From the NCBI GenBank assembly GCA_016928525.1, contig JAFGKO010000243.1, positions 1 to 53,791 on the forward strand: 53,791 nucleotides of DNA, given 5' to 3'. The notes under the pieces are model-generated. The model searched no databases, was not told the origin of the DNA, and saw only the letters and a list, made by a program, of their open reading frames with translations. A program made the position numbers and the translations under genes. Origin of the DNA: Anaerolineales bacterium (lineage in GTDB: Bacteria; Chloroflexota; Anaerolineae; Anaerolineales; Villigracilaceae). This document shows positions 28,780 to 40,370 of this stretch, in pieces. The first letter of the stretch is position 1; every line of letters starts with the position of its first letter.

Positions 28780-30399
28780 CTACCCCAAATAATCCCGCAG
28801 GTGCCTGCTGCGAGTTGGATGACGCAACTTGCGCAGCGCCTTGGCTTCGATCTGGCGGATGCGTTCGCGGGTTACATTAAAGTAGCGGCTCACTTCCTCC
28901 AGTGTATGATCCTTACCGTCCAGCAGACCAAAACGCAATTCCAACACCTGACGTTCACGCTCCGAGAGCGCTGTGAGCGCATTTTGTACCTGCTCGCGCA
29001 ACATCTCACGGGAAGCTGCATCCAATGGCTCCAGGGCGTCTTCATCCTCGATGAAATCGCCCAGCTGGCTCGAATCCTCATCACCAACCGGGCCTTCCAA
29101 CGAAACCGGCTCCTCGGCGGAACGCAGGACGCGATCCACTTTCTGGGTGGCATATTCCCAGCGACGTTGCAAGGCCGGCTCGAGCGGTTTTTCATCCGCC
29201 TGTGACAGCAAAATGGCCTGCACGTCCGTAGCAGGCAGATACCCCACTTCCAGCGCCAGTTCCTCATTCGTTGGATCGCGCCCCAATTCCTGGGTCAACT
29301 GGCGTTGAGCGCGCAGAATACGCGTGATCGACTCGAACAAATGCACCGGAATGCGAATGGTGCGCGCCTGCTCGGCAATCGAGCGGTTGATGGATTGCCT
29401 GATCCACCAGGTGGCGTAGGTGCTGAATTTAAATCCCCGGCGCGGGTCGAACTTACCCACCGCACGCAACAGGCCCAGGTTCCCTTCTTGGATCAAGTCC
29501 AGGAAGGAGATACCACGCCCAAGATAACGCTTGGCCACGCTGACGACCAGGCGCAAATTGGCGCGGATCAAGGCATGGTTGGCGGCTTCGGCCCGCAGGG
29601 TAACAGAGGCAAGTTCCTCGTCGAGGATCGAATCGTCCGGGATATTACGCTGGAAGGTACGTCCCGTAGGAAGTGTGTGATGCTGCTGGAGATGATTAAG
29701 CAGCCAGTTTGCAAACTCTGAGGGCAGCAAATATAGGCACATAAATACGCTGAAGGCTTTACGCACCATGCTGTCCCAGGTGGGATCCTGCCCCCACAAG
29801 CCATTATCGAGATAAGCGCGCAGATAAGAGGGTTCTTCGATACTCCAACCCAACTGTAGCACTAGCGCTTCGGCCAGTACCAGCGAAAGATCGGGCAATT
29901 CACACTCAAGGCGCTTGGCATCCTCCTCCAACCTTTCCCAGGAGGCAACCAACTCACTGACAACCGTGCGGTAAACGCCATTCGAAACAGAAATTCCACG
30001 ACGCTGCGGGCGGCGCAAAAAAGCTGTGACCAAACGGTTCGCCTCGATCAGGGTTGCCAGGCGGAACTCGCTGTCGGCGTCCAGCAGCTTGACCTGGCCG
30101 ATCTCACGCAGATACAGGCGCACCGGGTCTTCGGAGAGTTCGGCAGCCAGTTCGGGAGTCTTTTTTAGATCGAGAACATCTTCGTCTTCGTCGAACTCTT
30201 CTTCCTGTTGCGCCAGGATTTCGTCATCTGGCTCACCAATTTCATCCGCATCGTCATCGTTCACATCCACGTCTTCAACAGCGAGTTCTTCATCAATGGG
30301 CGCATCGCCCTGCGCAATATCCAAAAGTTCATCTTTGGGCTGAGGAGTGCGCGGAGGGCGCTTTGCGAGTTTGGATTTCGATTTGGCTTTGCGGGTCAT
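28780..30399 (-). CDS. rpoD: Primary RNA polymerase sigma factor (sigma-70)
   Basis: A 539-residue principal sigma factor. A basic then strongly acidic N-terminal stretch (to about 85) precedes region 1.2 ([16 protein letters not shown]). A nonconserved region of about 150 residues follows. Region 2 has [16 protein letters not shown] and the -10-reading [10 protein letters not shown]; regions 3 and 4 end with [19 protein letters not shown], the -35-reading helix-turn-helix. It begins just after the dnaG stop, in the classical primase-sigma arrangement. Confidence 0.96.
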   Translation of the reverse strand: MTRKAKSKSKLAKRPPRTPQPKDELLDIAQGDAPIDEELAVEDVDVNDDDADEIGEPDDEILAQQEEEFDEDEDVLDLKKTPELAAELSEDPVRLYLREIGQVKLLDADSEFRLATLIEANRLVTAFLRRPQRRGISVSNGVYRTVVSELVASWERLEEDAKRLECELPDLSLVLAEALVLQLGWSIEEPSYLRAYLDNGLWGQDPTWDSMVRKAFSVFMCLYLLPSEFANWLLNHLQQHHTLPTGRTFQRNIPDDSILDEELASVTLRAEAANHALIRANLRLVVSVAKRYLGRGISFLDLIQEGNLGLLRAVGKFDPRRGFKFSTYATWWIRQSINRSIAEQARTIRIPVHLFESITRILRAQRQLTQELGRDPTNEELALEVGYLPATDVQAILLSQADEKPLEPALQRRWEYATQKVDRVLRSAEEPVSLEGPVGDEDSSQLGDFIEDEDALEPLDAASREMLREQVQNALTALSERERQVLELRFGLLDGKDHTLEEVSRYFNVTRERIRQIEAKALRKLRHPTRSRHLRDYLG

Positions 30400-30402
30400 A
30401 GC

Positions 30403-32337
30403 TTATTCGATTCGACGTAAAGACAGTTTTCTCCCGGCATAATCCAGGTCACGCAGCAGGCGCGTATGTTTCAACACCTGTTCCTGGTAAGAAGTTGCTC
30501 TTAGGTCACCTTGCAGTTGAGCCTCCTCCAACATGAAGCGCAGTTGGTTAAGGCTTTCATTCAACCCCAATCGGCGGAGCTTGATGATGCTGCGCTGTAA
30601 TTCCTCCAATAGACGTTCTTCAACGGGGTCGAGCTTTTCAATTTGCTTCAGCAATTCTCCGGTCAGGTCCTGGAGCGCTTCAGGCAGGTGATCCATTACA
30701 TATTGATAATGGTCCGTCTTATCCTGTTCCAGCGACTGGCGGATAAGGTCCAACAGCATCTGGTGGTCAGTATACCCGAAATCTTCGTTTATGAGTCGCT
30801 GTAATCCGGCCTCCTGCAACTGACGGTCTAGGCGGTGCAGTAATTCCGGCTTGCGGAACAGCAAACCGATACAATAGAGTTCCGTTTTATAGGATGGACT
30901 GACCGTCTTGATAACCCGGACATCGACCGGCTGTGCCTCTTCATCTGGGCGGCGCCTTGGCCGCCTCACCCGCGGACCCTGAGCCTGCCCGCCGACCAAG
31001 GAACGTTCATCTACCTTCAGGAAGCGCGCCAACTGCTGGCGATAGGTATCGCGCTCGACAGGATTGGGCAAATCTTCAATTAAGGGTACCACCTGCGCTG
31101 CAATACCCGACTTGACTTTCGGGTCCTTCAAATCTTGCCCTTCGGCCAGCGTTTCCATCACATGCGTGACAATCGGCTTAGCATTTTCGATCAGGTGCGC
31201 CCATTCTTGGGGGTCGCGCGCCACGATCTCATCCGGGTCGAGGTCATCGGGCAGGGAGGCCACGCGCAGGTCGGCCTGTAAACGGGCTTCATTGCGCAGC
31301 AGACCGCGCGCATCGAAACGCAACTCACCTTCGCGATCCATGGCCTGGCGGGCCGCATCCAACCCGCGCAGGATGGCTTTTTGCCCGGCAGCGTCCGGGT
31401 CGAGCGCCAGCACGATCTTGCGCGTAAAGCGCTTGAGCAGGCGCAACTGGTCTTCAGTGAGAGCGGTGCCCATCGGCGAGACCACGTTCTCGAAACCGGC
31501 CTGGTGCGGTGCAATCACGTCCAGGTAGCCTTCCACGATGACCACCTGGTCGGCAGCACGGATGGCCTTGCGCGCCCGGTCGAGTCCGTAGAGCAGGCGT
31601 CCCTTGGAGAAGATCGGCGTTTCGGGTGAGTTCAGGAATTTGGGGATGTCGTCGGGATCGACGATGCGCGCGCCGAAGCCGGCCATGCGTCCGCGTTCGT
31701 CACGGATGGGGATCATGATGCGGTGGCGGAATCTGTCATACGTTCGGCGGTTATCTCGTTCACCCGTTTCCCCATCGTCCTCGTGGACGGTGAGCAGGCC
31801 AGAATCGATCAGGTCCTGTTCCGAGTAGCCGCGCGCGGTGAAATGCTTGAGGGCGTTGTCCCAGCCGGGGGGCGCGTAGCCCAGGCCGAAGGTCTCGATG
31901 GCGGCGTCTCTCAGCCCGCGTTTTTCGCGCAGATAGGCCAATATGTCCGGCGCGTTCAGCAGATGATTGTGGTAATACAGGACAGCTTCTTCCAGCAGGG
32001 CGCGCAGGGAATCGTATAGTTCCTTCTGGGCTTCCTGCTGCGGCGTGTATTCCTGGAGTTCCACGCCAGCGCGTTGCGCCAGGTGTTGCAGCGCTTCCTT
32101 GAAATCCCAGCCTTCCTTCTTCATGACGAACTTGAAGATGTCTCCGCCCTCGTTGCATTGACCGAAGCAGCGCCACGTCCCGGTCTCCGGCCAGACAACA
32201 AATGCCGGGGTCTTGGTGTTGCTGTGGAACGGGCAAAAGCCGGTGTAGTTGCGCCCGGCCTTGCGCAGTTTCACCCCGGCCTCGGAGACCAGGTCGACGA
32301 TATCGATGCGGGATTTGACTTCGTCTATAGTAGACAT
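30403..32337 (-). CDS. dnaG: DNA primase
   Basis: A 644-residue primase that makes RNA primers at the fork. The zinc-binding domain carries CPFH…CFGQC (about 37-61). The TOPRIM core has VVIVEGYLDVIA and ALDPDAAG. The C-terminal part is the helical helicase-interaction region. The ATG at 32337 gives the conserved MSTIDEVKSRIDIV start; an upstream TTG would add four residues. A short repeat directly upstream leaves little room for a ribosome binding site. rpoD follows within four bases. Confidence 0.96.
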   Translation of the reverse strand: MSTIDEVKSRIDIVDLVSEAGVKLRKAGRNYTGFCPFHSNTKTPAFVVWPETGTWRCFGQCNEGGDIFKFVMKKEGWDFKEALQHLAQRAGVELQEYTPQQEAQKELYDSLRALLEEAVLYYHNHLLNAPDILAYLREKRGLRDAAIETFGLGYAPPGWDNALKHFTARGYSEQDLIDSGLLTVHEDDGETGERDNRRTYDRFRHRIMIPIRDERGRMAGFGARIVDPDDIPKFLNSPETPIFSKGRLLYGLDRARKAIRAADQVVIVEGYLDVIAPHQAGFENVVSPMGTALTEDQLRLLKRFTRKIVLALDPDAAGQKAILRGLDAARQAMDREGELRFDARGLLRNEARLQADLRVASLPDDLDPDEIVARDPQEWAHLIENAKPIVTHVMETLAEGQDLKDPKVKSGIAAQVVPLIEDLPNPVERDTYRQQLARFLKVDERSLVGGQAQGPRVRRPRRRPDEEAQPVDVRVIKTVSPSYKTELYCIGLLFRKPELLHRLDRQLQEAGLQRLINEDFGYTDHQMLLDLIRQSLEQDKTDHYQYVMDHLPEALQDLTGELLKQIEKLDPVEERLLEELQRSIIKLRRLGLNESLNQLRFMLEEAQLQGDLRATSYQEQVLKHTRLLRDLDYAGRKLSLRRIE

Positions 32338-32349
32338 TTCAGTGGCCAA

Positions 32350-32386
32350 TGATCAGTAGACAGTCATCAGTAGACAGTTTTCAGTG
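32350..32386. repeat. ATCAGTAGACAGT-type repeat upstream of dnaG
   Basis: GATCAGTAGACAGTCATCAG and the following TAGACAGTTTTCAG form near-perfect direct repeats right before the dnaG start. The unit matches the tract between nuoI and nuoJ. Confidence 0.65.
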
Positions 32387-32433
32387 TGGTTGAATTATAG
32401 ACTCGAATAAGACAATTTGGCAAATTTCATGTA

Positions 32434-32475
32434 TAAAAAGGACCCGGCTCAGGGAGGTTACCCAGGAGCCGGGTC
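32434..32475 (-). terminator. Terminator after the FAD oxidoreductase
   Basis: A GACCCGGCTC/GAGCCGGGTC stem with a 15-base loop is followed by CTTTTTATA on the minus strand. Part of the stem recurs at 32500-32516 (TGAGCCGGGGTC), suggesting a duplicated element. Confidence 0.75.
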
Positions 32476-32587
32476 GGTTCAATATTTGCCCAGAGATGTT
32501 CCTCTGAGCCGGGGTCAGGTCAGCCGGTTTTTTGCCTCGACCGCCGCCCGTAGGCGGGACGGCACTTCTGGCGGGGAAAATAGCGTG

Positions 32588-33928
32588 CTACGAAATTATC
32601 TTCTTGTTCCGCTCGTACCACCAGTCTTCGGCATGCAGGTAACCCAGCAGGGCCTGCGAGGCCACCCAACGCAGCGGCTCCGGCGGCCAGGCGAGCGGCT
32701 TGCGCTCCACAAACCAGATGGAAGTCAGGTCGGTCTGGCGTTCGAGCAGCAGGTCGGCCAGCGTCTGCCCGTTGAGGTGGGTCGGCGCGACGCCGTGTCC
32801 CACGCAGCCCAGGCTGTACCAGGCGCGCGCGTCGCCGACCATGCCGATGGCAGGCGCCATTTGCAGGGTCACGCTGACCGGGCCGCCCCAGCGGAAGGTG
32901 AACCTGACATCCTTCAAGCCGGGGAAAAGTTCCACTGTATCTTTCTCCAATTGCTGGAAAGTTTTCTCGTTCAGGTCGCGCGCCATGTCGCGGCCATAGG
33001 CGAGCGTCACGTCACTGCCGCCGATCGCCAGGCGGTTGTCCACCGTCAGGCGCAGGTAATGGACCAGGTTGCGCGCATCTTCCAGCCCCTGGCGGTTCTT
33101 CCAACCGATGGAGGCCATTTGTTCCTCGGTCAACGGCTCGGTGATGACCATGTGCGTGAAGGCCGGCACCTGCTTGTTCCAGATCTCGGGGATGAGGTGC
33201 GAATAGGCGTTGGTGGCGAAGACGATCTTATCGGCAGTCACTGTGCCCCCCGGCGTCTGCAAAGTAAACTTCGTCCCGCGCCGGATTTCCGTCACGGGCG
33301 ACCCCTCGTAGACAACAGCGCCAACTTCCTGCGCGATACGCTTCAACTCGCGGACCTGTTTGGCCGGGTCCAAAATCCCGCAGCGCGCCTCGCTCCAGGC
33401 GCCCAGCACGAGCGGACTGTTCACCTCGGCGCGGGCCTTCTCCTGGTCGAGCCACTCGATGCCGGTCACGCCCAGGCCCGTGAGCAGTTCCAGGTCATGT
33501 TGGATGCGCTTAACGTAGCCCGGTGTGGTTGCCAGCCGCAAAAACCCCGTATATTCGAAATCGCTCTGGATGTTGTGCTCGCGGACTAGGTCGCGCACCA
33601 GATCGACCGAACGTTCGCAGTAGTGATGCGCATCGACCGTTTTCTGTTTGCCGAACAGCATGGCGGTCACGGCTGGTTCGAGGCCAAACAAGGTCATGGC
33701 AAAGCCGCCGTTGCGCCCGCTGGCGCCATAGCCGACGACCTCACCTTCCAATACCGCGACCTTCATGGTCGGCTCAGTTTTGCGCAGGAAATACGCGGTG
33801 GCGAGTCCTGTATATCCGCCACCGATAATCGCGACATCCACATTGACGTCGCCTGCTACGGGCGCATTCGGCGTGTAAGGCCCGTAGGTATTCAGCCAGT
33901 ATGATTTTTGAGTGTAATCAACAGACAT
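32588..33928 (-). CDS. FAD-dependent amine/amino-acid oxidoreductase (DAO family, PuuB-like)
   Basis: A 446-residue flavoenzyme of the DAO superfamily. The dinucleotide-binding motif is [17 protein letters not shown] (about 35-51). The [11 protein letters not shown] stretch and the C-terminal [15 protein letters not shown] loop match gamma-glutamylputrescine oxidase and related amine oxidases. The ATG at 33928 has GGAGGG nearby and starts [11 protein letters not shown], the usual position before the FAD motif. It has its own promoter-like element, overlapping the upstream terminator. Substrate is not determinable from sequence. Confidence 0.88.
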   Translation of the reverse strand: MSVDYTQKSYWLNTYGPYTPNAPVAGDVNVDVAIIGGGYTGLATAYFLRKTEPTMKVAVLEGEVVGYGASGRNGGFAMTLFGLEPAVTAMLFGKQKTVDAHHYCERSVDLVRDLVREHNIQSDFEYTGFLRLATTPGYVKRIQHDLELLTGLGVTGIEWLDQEKARAEVNSPLVLGAWSEARCGILDPAKQVRELKRIAQEVGAVVYEGSPVTEIRRGTKFTLQTPGGTVTADKIVFATNAYSHLIPEIWNKQVPAFTHMVITEPLTEEQMASIGWKNRQGLEDARNLVHYLRLTVDNRLAIGGSDVTLAYGRDMARDLNEKTFQQLEKDTVELFPGLKDVRFTFRWGGPVSVTLQMAPAIGMVGDARAWYSLGCVGHGVAPTHLNGQTLADLLLERQTDLTSIWFVERKPLAWPPEPLRWVASQALLGYLHAEDWWYERNKKIIS

Positions 33929-33960
33929 GCTTCCCTCCGAGTAAGCCAAGTTTACAGAAT

Positions 33961-33988
33961 TATTGTAGCACGGAGGATAATTAAAACA
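33961..33988 (-). promoter_or_regulatory. Promoter for the FAD oxidoreductase
   Basis: TTGTTT (-35, 33983-33988), a 16-base spacer and TGCTACAAT (extended -10, 33961-33969) on the minus strand. The -35 lies in the T-tract of the preceding terminator. Confidence 0.5.
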
Positions 33989-34010
33989 ATAAGGCGGCCA
34001 CTCGGCCGCC
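33983..34010 (-). terminator. Terminator after the detached glyQS 3' end, probably the original glyQS terminator
   Basis: GGCGGCC-GAGT-GGCCGCC stem followed by TTATTGTTTT on the minus strand. It follows the most distal copy of the synthetase tail, and differs from the terminators after the other two copies. Confidence 0.75.
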
Positions 34011-34022
34011 TCTAGTTTTGTG

Positions 34023-34217
34023 TTAGAACCCTTCGAGTTTACTCAAATCCACAATCCCGTGGGACAAATTGGCAATTTGTCCTACCAGGGCCAGGCGATT
34101 TCGCCTGACGGCTTCGTCTTCGGCCATGACCAGTACCTCGTCGAAGAATTTGTTGATGGCGGGGATGAGGGCGACAACGATGTTCAGGAATTCGTCGATG
34201 GTTGACGTAGGAAAACT
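34023..34217 (-). pseudogene. Detached copy 1 of the glycyl-tRNA synthetase C-terminus
   Basis: 64 codons plus stop, reading SFPTSTIDEFLNIVVALI at its start and ending [14 protein letters not shown]. It aligns over its length with the end of the intact gene at 37205 (…[15 protein letters not shown] type) without frame breaks. It has no start codon of its own and follows the TIR-Cpn60 stop in the same reading frame. It probably marks the ancestral 3' end of glyQS, displaced by later insertions. Confidence 0.85.
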
Positions 34218-34223
34218 GATATA

Positions 34224-36146
34224 TTAATCTGTTGATGTTGCCCGTGTGATAGCCGCATCAACAGCATGGCTTATCGTACGAATCACCTCGCCTGACGGCT
34301 CAATCGCCCCTATCTTCACCAAATCAACAATTTTTCCAGTTTTTATATCCAATCCTGTCAATATATTTCTCTTTCCTTTGTGCTTCTTGGTAATTTGATC
34401 AATGACCATATTAGGATCCAACCCAAGGTCATTAGCTATTTTCCTAACCGGAGCATCCAACACATCACAAAGAATAAATTGTCCAACTTTTTCATAGTCA
34501 TAATTCGCATTAAAACTGGCAAGCTTTTTTTTGCATACCAGATAAGCCACACCATTACCGGGTACAATTCCTTCCTCTATTGCAGCACGCGTAGCGGAAA
34601 GAGCGGTTTCAACACGGTGCTTCTTTGCTTTCGCTTCAGATTTGATGGCAGCACCAACACGTATAATGACCTCACCGCCGCTCATTTTTGCAAGACGTTT
34701 GCAAAGAAGCAGACGATCGTAATCGTTCACACTTTGATTAATTTCCGCGCCGATTTCCCTGATACGTTTATTAATATCGCTATACTTACCCTTACCGCCA
34801 ATGATAGTGGTGTTCTCCTTGTCAGAAACAACTTTCTCAGCCCTGCCGAGATCCTGTAATGTAGCAATTTCAAGTTTGTTCCCTTTTTCATCGGACAGCA
34901 CATTACCTCCGGTGAGAGCCGCGATATCAAATAAAATGGCTTCGCTGTATTGGCCAAAATCCGGTGCTTTGACAGCCAGCACGTTCAGGTCACCGCGTAG
35001 TTTATATAAAGTAAGGGCATTAAGAGCCTCACCATAAATGTCATTGGCAATAATGACAAGTTCGCGTGTGTCGGTTTCCATGAGCTTCTCAATCAGAGGG
35101 ATGATAGCCTGTGTATTAGTGACCTTTCCCTCGTAGATGAGAATATGCGGTTCAACAAGCACCGCTTCTAATTCATCAACATTCGTAACAAAATCGGAAG
35201 ACAGATAACCATTATCAAAACACATACCTTCTATATATTCAACCTCGAAATACGGATTCTTGGATTCTTCTACAGTAATAAAACCATCCTTGCCAACCTT
35301 GTCCAACACATCAGCAATGAGTTCACCAATCTCTATGTCCGAAACTGAATTAGCTGCAACATCAGCAATCTCATCTTTAGTACTAACAGGGATAGCCATT
35401 TCACGTACTACATCACCTGTCTTCTCGACTCCCCAATTAAGACCTCGTCTCAAAAAATCATCGTTGTACCCATTTATCTTATACTCTTGATAATGTCCCG
35501 CGATTAATTCCTCAAGCAGTACACTTGTATCATTCTGGGCAACGTCAATATCAGTAACTTTTTTCGATGTACTCAGCCTTTCTTCAGCATGATTGACAAC
35601 TTCTCCAACGTTATCTCTTTGCTTTAGCGCATTATCTGCGGCGACTTGTTCATCTCTGACCGCCTTCTGCACCTCGGTGGACACCGGGTGCAGGACCATA
35701 TCTAGAGGAATATTCAAATACTGCGTACACAGACGGTACATTGCTTCTTCGAAATAATCCTCATGCACGTTCAGTCCGTTATAGCGACTGAGATTTTTGA
35801 GACTGCCTGTTAATTTATCTGAAATAGAAGGCGTTCCAAATCGAAACCCCTTGAAGAACAACGGGATGATATTGCGTTTTTCACCAATGGCAGTCTCGAT
35901 CTCACGTCTCAACCAATCACCCGGTTCGCTGCACCGATCTAATGCTGCTGGTGTGAGAATGATCAAGAAGTGTGCACGCGCTTTGATGTTGGTGGTAATG
36001 ATCTGTTCAAAATCCCCAGCAGCAATACTCCTGTAATCAAAGAAAACATCATAGCCCTGATTCTTCAAGTTTTCATAAACCGCAAGCGCGGTATACACAT
36101 CCGTGCGGCGGTAGCTGATAAACACGGTCTTTTCAATGCGTGCCAT
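34224..36146 (-). CDS. TIR domain fused to a GroEL/Cpn60-like domain
   Basis: A 640-residue fusion. Residues 1-140 are a TIR domain (TVFISYRRTD; DWLRREIETAI with a candidate catalytic Glu). A linker spans about 150-200. From about 205 to 640 it aligns with GroEL: IPVSTKDEIADVA, EIGELIADVLDKVGKDGFITVEE, FDNGYLSSDFV and RVETALSATRAAIEEG. The first 85 or so GroEL residues, with the LGPKG nucleotide loop, are missing. The residue aligned with catalytic D398 is T514; G415 is N531 and D495 is E616. The apical substrate-binding region is retained. I infer a dead chaperonin used for sensing or assembly, with TIR as effector. Start ATG 36146 lies in a hairpin-shielded leader. Confidence 0.9.
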   Translation of the reverse strand: MARIEKTVFISYRRTDVYTALAVYENLKNQGYDVFFDYRSIAAGDFEQIITTNIKARAHFLIILTPAALDRCSEPGDWLRREIETAIGEKRNIIPLFFKGFRFGTPSISDKLTGSLKNLSRYNGLNVHEDYFEEAMYRLCTQYLNIPLDMVLHPVSTEVQKAVRDEQVAADNALKQRDNVGEVVNHAEERLSTSKKVTDIDVAQNDTSVLLEELIAGHYQEYKINGYNDDFLRRGLNWGVEKTGDVVREMAIPVSTKDEIADVAANSVSDIEIGELIADVLDKVGKDGFITVEESKNPYFEVEYIEGMCFDNGYLSSDFVTNVDELEAVLVEPHILIYEGKVTNTQAIIPLIEKLMETDTRELVIIANDIYGEALNALTLYKLRGDLNVLAVKAPDFGQYSEAILFDIAALTGGNVLSDEKGNKLEIATLQDLGRAEKVVSDKENTTIIGGKGKYSDINKRIREIGAEINQSVNDYDRLLLCKRLAKMSGGEVIIRVGAAIKSEAKAKKHRVETALSATRAAIEEGIVPGNGVAYLVCKKKLASFNANYDYEKVGQFILCDVLDAPVRKIANDLGLDPNMVIDQITKKHKGKRNILTGLDIKTGKIVDLVKIGAIEPSGEVIRTISHAVDAAITRATSTD

Positions 36147-36149
36147 GTA

Positions 36150-36167
36150 CCATTACCTTCGTAATGG
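36150..36167 (-). promoter_or_regulatory. Hairpin over the TIR-Cpn60 ribosome binding site
   Basis: CCATTAC-GAAG-GTAATGG forms a perfect 7-base-pair stem ending 3 bases before the ATG. The only AAGG-like site lies in its loop and 3' arm, so folding could limit translation. Confidence 0.4.
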
Positions 36168-36176
36168 AATTATACG

Positions 36177-36393
36177 TTAAAAATTGGATAGCCCGCCATA
36201 GGTAGTTCTGTATTCGGTTGGAACAGGCTTAACAGTCTCTGTGATCGTCGACGTCAAAACCGGAACAGAGTTCGTCCCCGCAATGGAGGGCGTGGGCGAA
36301 ACTTCAGGGGTTGGGGGGCGTCGCTGGTGGGGTCAACCCGCTGCAGGCGGTAATCAGTGCAATCACGGCAAAATAGAACCAGTTCTTTTTCAT
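36177..36393 (-). pseudogene. Small lipoprotein upstream of TIR-Cpn60, frameshifted at a C-run
   Basis: ATG 36393 opens MKKNWFYFAVIALITACSG, a lipoprotein signal with lipobox ITAC, then a Pro/Thr stretch. A stop follows the six-base run at 36313-36318. Removing one base restores a frame of about 71 residues (…PPTPEVSPTPS…TYGGLSNF) ending at 36177. The broken copy may be real or a sequencing error. It lies 30 bases upstream of TIR-Cpn60 on the same strand and resembles the peptide at 37042-37146. Confidence 0.6.
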
Positions 36394-36407
36394 ACACATT
36401 ACCTTGT

Positions 36408-36442
36408 TAAAACAAAACTGGGACAGGCCCGCCCATCCCAGT
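36408..36442 (-). terminator. Terminator after detached glyQS tail copy 2
   Basis: ACTGGGA/TCCCAGT stem followed by TTTTGTTTT on the minus strand. Sequence and position match the terminator after the intact gene (37158-37197), so it was duplicated with the tail. Confidence 0.75.
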
Positions 36443-36450
36443 CGAATTCT

Positions 36451-36645
36451 CTAAAAGCCTTCGAGCTTACTCAGGTCAGCGATCCCGTCTGCCAGGCCGG
36501 CGATCTGCCCGACCAGCGCCAGGCGGTTACCCCTGACATCTTCCTCCTCGGCCATGACCAGCACTTCATCGAAAAATTTGTTGATAGTAGGGATGAGGGT
36601 ACCCACAATTTTCAGGATTTCATCTACGGTCGATGTGGGAAAACT
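36451..36645 (-). pseudogene. Detached copy 2 of the glycyl-tRNA synthetase C-terminus
   Basis: 64 codons plus stop, starting SFPTSTVDEILKIVGTLI and ending [14 protein letters not shown]. It is almost identical in its middle part to the intact gene ([20 protein letters not shown]) and equal in length to copy 1. It follows directly, in frame, after the TAA of the small gene at 36646-36912. It has no start codon and should not be translated alone. Confidence 0.88.
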
Positions 36646-36912
36646 TTAATCGATGGGACCGTCATACTGAGATTCACAGCCATGGCCATCCCCTGCTGGG
36701 GGGGGTTCATAGGCATCAAGCTGGTTATAGTATGCTTCTCGCTCCGTAACTATTTGGCCGTTAAAATTGGTCATCCTTTCGCTGGCAGAGTGCGCTTCCG
36801 CTTTTTCAAAGAAAAAGTTCAACGGCGCGCCCAGCACAGATGTGTAAACCGCAAAAATTACACCCAGGCTGAGCAATACAGAGAGAATGATCCGGATTTT
36901 CAACTTGGACAT
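36646..36912 (-). CDS. Small secreted or membrane-anchored protein, unknown
   Basis: An 88-residue protein with an N-terminal hydrophobic helix (about 7-28, IRIILSVLLSLGVIFAVYTS) and a hydrophilic, Pro-containing tail. AAGGAGAAGG lies 4 bases before the ATG, so it is probably expressed. No family is recognised. It is the cargo of the first unit between two synthetase tails. Confidence 0.55.
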   Translation of the reverse strand: MSKLKIRIILSVLLSLGVIFAVYTSVLGAPLNFFFEKAEAHSASERMTNFNGQIVTEREAYYNQLDAYEPPPAGDGHGCESQYDGPID

Positions 36913-37041
36913 GTTACCTTCTCCTTGTTAGTCTGGTTGGCTTCGATGAAATGGTGAGGCTTTTGTTAGTAGACATTCACTTCCCCTCTGTTCTTGACGA
37001 CATGTAAATTATACCAAATTTATCATATTTAGCAAAAATAC

Positions 37042-37146
37042 TTAATTTCTACTAATAATTGGAGACATCATTGGCGAAGTCAATACGTTGCATGAGAGTA
37101 TTAGAGCAAGCAGGGCAATCAACAACCACTTCTTTTTCATATCCAT
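37042..37146 (-). CDS. Tiny lipoprotein downstream of glyQS
   Basis: A 34-residue peptide, MDMKKKWLLIALLALILSCN followed by 14 more residues. It has a lipoprotein signal with lipobox ILSC, leaving a 16-residue lipidated peptide. GAGG lies 6 bases upstream of the ATG at 37146; the ATG at 37140 is an alternative. It resembles the signal of the broken lipoprotein at 36177-36393 and lies in the same position after a synthetase tail and terminator. Entericidin-like or immunity-like roles are possible but unproven. Confidence 0.5.
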   Translation of the reverse strand: MDMKKKWLLIALLALILSCNVLTSPMMSPIISRN

Positions 37147-37157
37147 GCAGTACCTCA

Positions 37158-37197
37158 TTAAAAACAAAACTGGGATGGCTTCTTGCCCATCCCAGTT
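37158..37197 (-). terminator. Terminator after glyQS
   Basis: AACTGGGATGG/CCATCCCAGTT stem followed by TTGTTTTTAAT on the minus strand, eight bases beyond the stop. Confidence 0.85.
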
Positions 37198-37204
37198 GAA
37201 TTCT

Positions 37205-40264
<3,060 letters not shown>

Positions 40265-40370
40265 GGGTTACTCTATTTGATTTTGGGATAATAGCGTGGG
40301 GGATTATACCGCACGAAAAAACCCCGATTTACGCGGGACTTTAGGGTTGATCCTGTTTTGAAGAGTTTTG

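Noticed and set aside
32417..33589. A 390-codon open frame on the plus strand.
   Set aside because: It lies antisense to the FAD oxidoreductase, whose motifs are unmistakable; the frame is a shadow of GC-rich codon use.
36241..36957. A 238-codon open frame on the plus strand across the small cargo genes.
   Set aside because: It crosses a glyQS tail, a terminator and two minus-strand genes with good ribosome binding sites, and has no recognisable content.
40265..40370. A T-box or other riboswitch before glyQS.
   Set aside because: The gap is only about 100 bases and lacks a T-box sequence or a paired terminator/antiterminator.
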